64,000 bases of DNA from Bradyrhizobium nitroreducens. Its GTDB lineage: Bacteria; Pseudomonadota; Alphaproteobacteria; Rhizobiales; Xanthobacteraceae. Location: the NCBI RefSeq assembly GCF_002776695.1, contig NZ_LFJC01000003.1, positions 1,624,342 to 1,688,341 of the forward strand, read 5' to 3'. The notes beneath the pieces are model-generated. The model ran no database searches and had not been told where the DNA came from. It was given only the letters and a program-made list of their open reading frames with translations. Both the position numbers and the translations under genes were made by a program. This document shows positions 63,786 to 64,000 of this stretch, piece by piece; within the stretch, counting starts at the first letter, position 1, and each line of letters opens with the position of its first letter.

Positions 63786-64000
63786 GCTTCCAGATGCCGG
63801 CCGGGAAACATTTGCCTGACAATGCCGCCGACACGCCCGAACAGGACCGAGACGATGTAGAGCACCGTCGCTACCAGAATGATTGCGGGGCCCGAGGGCA
63901 CGCGGGTCTGGAACGACAGCACGAGGCCGGCATAGCCCGAGACCGCGGCGGCGACCACCGCGATGCAGATCATCGTAGTGAGATCGCGCGACCAGAACCG
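63782..64000 (-). CDS. Metal ABC transporter permease, C-terminal part (cut by window end)
   Basis: The last 72 residues of an integral membrane protein that continues past the right edge. It shows two hydrophobic segments (AVVAAAVSGYAGLVLSFQTR; AIILVATVLYIVSVLFGRVG) that match the end of ZnuB/MntB-type (ABC-3) permeases. The stop TGA overlaps the GTG start of the binding protein, so the two are one operon. An ATG at 63973 is internal, not the start. Confidence 0.85.
   Translation of the reverse strand, partial: RFWSRDLTTMICIAVVAAAVSGYAGLVLSFQTRVPSGPAIILVATVLYIVSVLFGRVGGIVRQMFPGRHLEA

Overview
The window reads as a chromosomal segment of a GC-rich alphaproteobacterium, most likely Bradyrhizobium or a close relative. 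The pointers are a ROSE-type RNA thermometer with a heat-shock sigma-type promoter in front of a small heat-shock gene, an RcdA-type (DUF1465) protein beside a DUF1192 gene, a homospermidine synthase, a speF-type leader in front of an ornithine/lysine decarboxylase, and many dispersed palindromic repeats between genes. I see no rRNA, tRNA, CRISPR array, insertion sequence or prophage. The genus is an inference; the sequence fits it but does not prove it.

Layout. 1-5.4 kb: a lone tyrosine recombinase and an AcrAB-type RND efflux operon. 5.6-7.5 kb: a HigBA-like (HI1419/HI1420-type) toxin-antitoxin pair lying between an intact CFA-type methyltransferase and a broken extra copy of that gene's 3' end. 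7.6-10.4 kb: a MotA/MotB-like stator pair with no flagellar neighbours, plus a GNAT gene. 10.4-15.4 kb: an exporter ABC protein, L31, RcdA, a candidate sRNA, DUF1192 and a quinone oxidoreductase. 15.5-20.3 kb: two cyclic-di-GMP proteins, one with a degenerate GGDEF and an intact EAL, one an intact cyclase. 20.4-25 kb: galU, a lytic transglycosylase and a periplasmic SGNH hydrolase (cell envelope). 25-34 kb: GFA protein, LysE exporter, a class III nucleotide cyclase with TPRs, a large di-haem peroxidase-like membrane protein, hydrolases and the heat-shock gene. 35.4-41.8 kb: gltB and gltD, ammonium assimilation. 42-50.4 kb: outer-membrane barrel, kdsD, a divergent HxlR regulator and AhpD-like pair with a clear double operator, NfeD/SPFH, hemH. 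50.6-54.5 kb: a translationally coupled peptidase - DUF1007 - Ni/Co transporter operon. 55-59.4 kb: polyamine genes (decarboxylase, GNAT, RidA, homospermidine synthase). 59.6-64 kb: a probable zinc operon (ABC permease cut by the window end, binding protein, COG0523 GTPase, WD40-like protein) followed by MgtC.

The most interesting points are the gene-end duplication around the toxin-antitoxin module, the heat-shock promoter plus thermometer, a candidate sRNA with exposed anti-Shine-Dalgarno loops, a repeat family that supplies the stop codons of two unrelated genes, the paired operator of the HxlR gene, the long decarboxylase leader, and the unusual architecture of the di-haem protein. I found no complete defence island or clearly new multi-gene system; the stator-like pair is the closest candidate for an undescribed machine.
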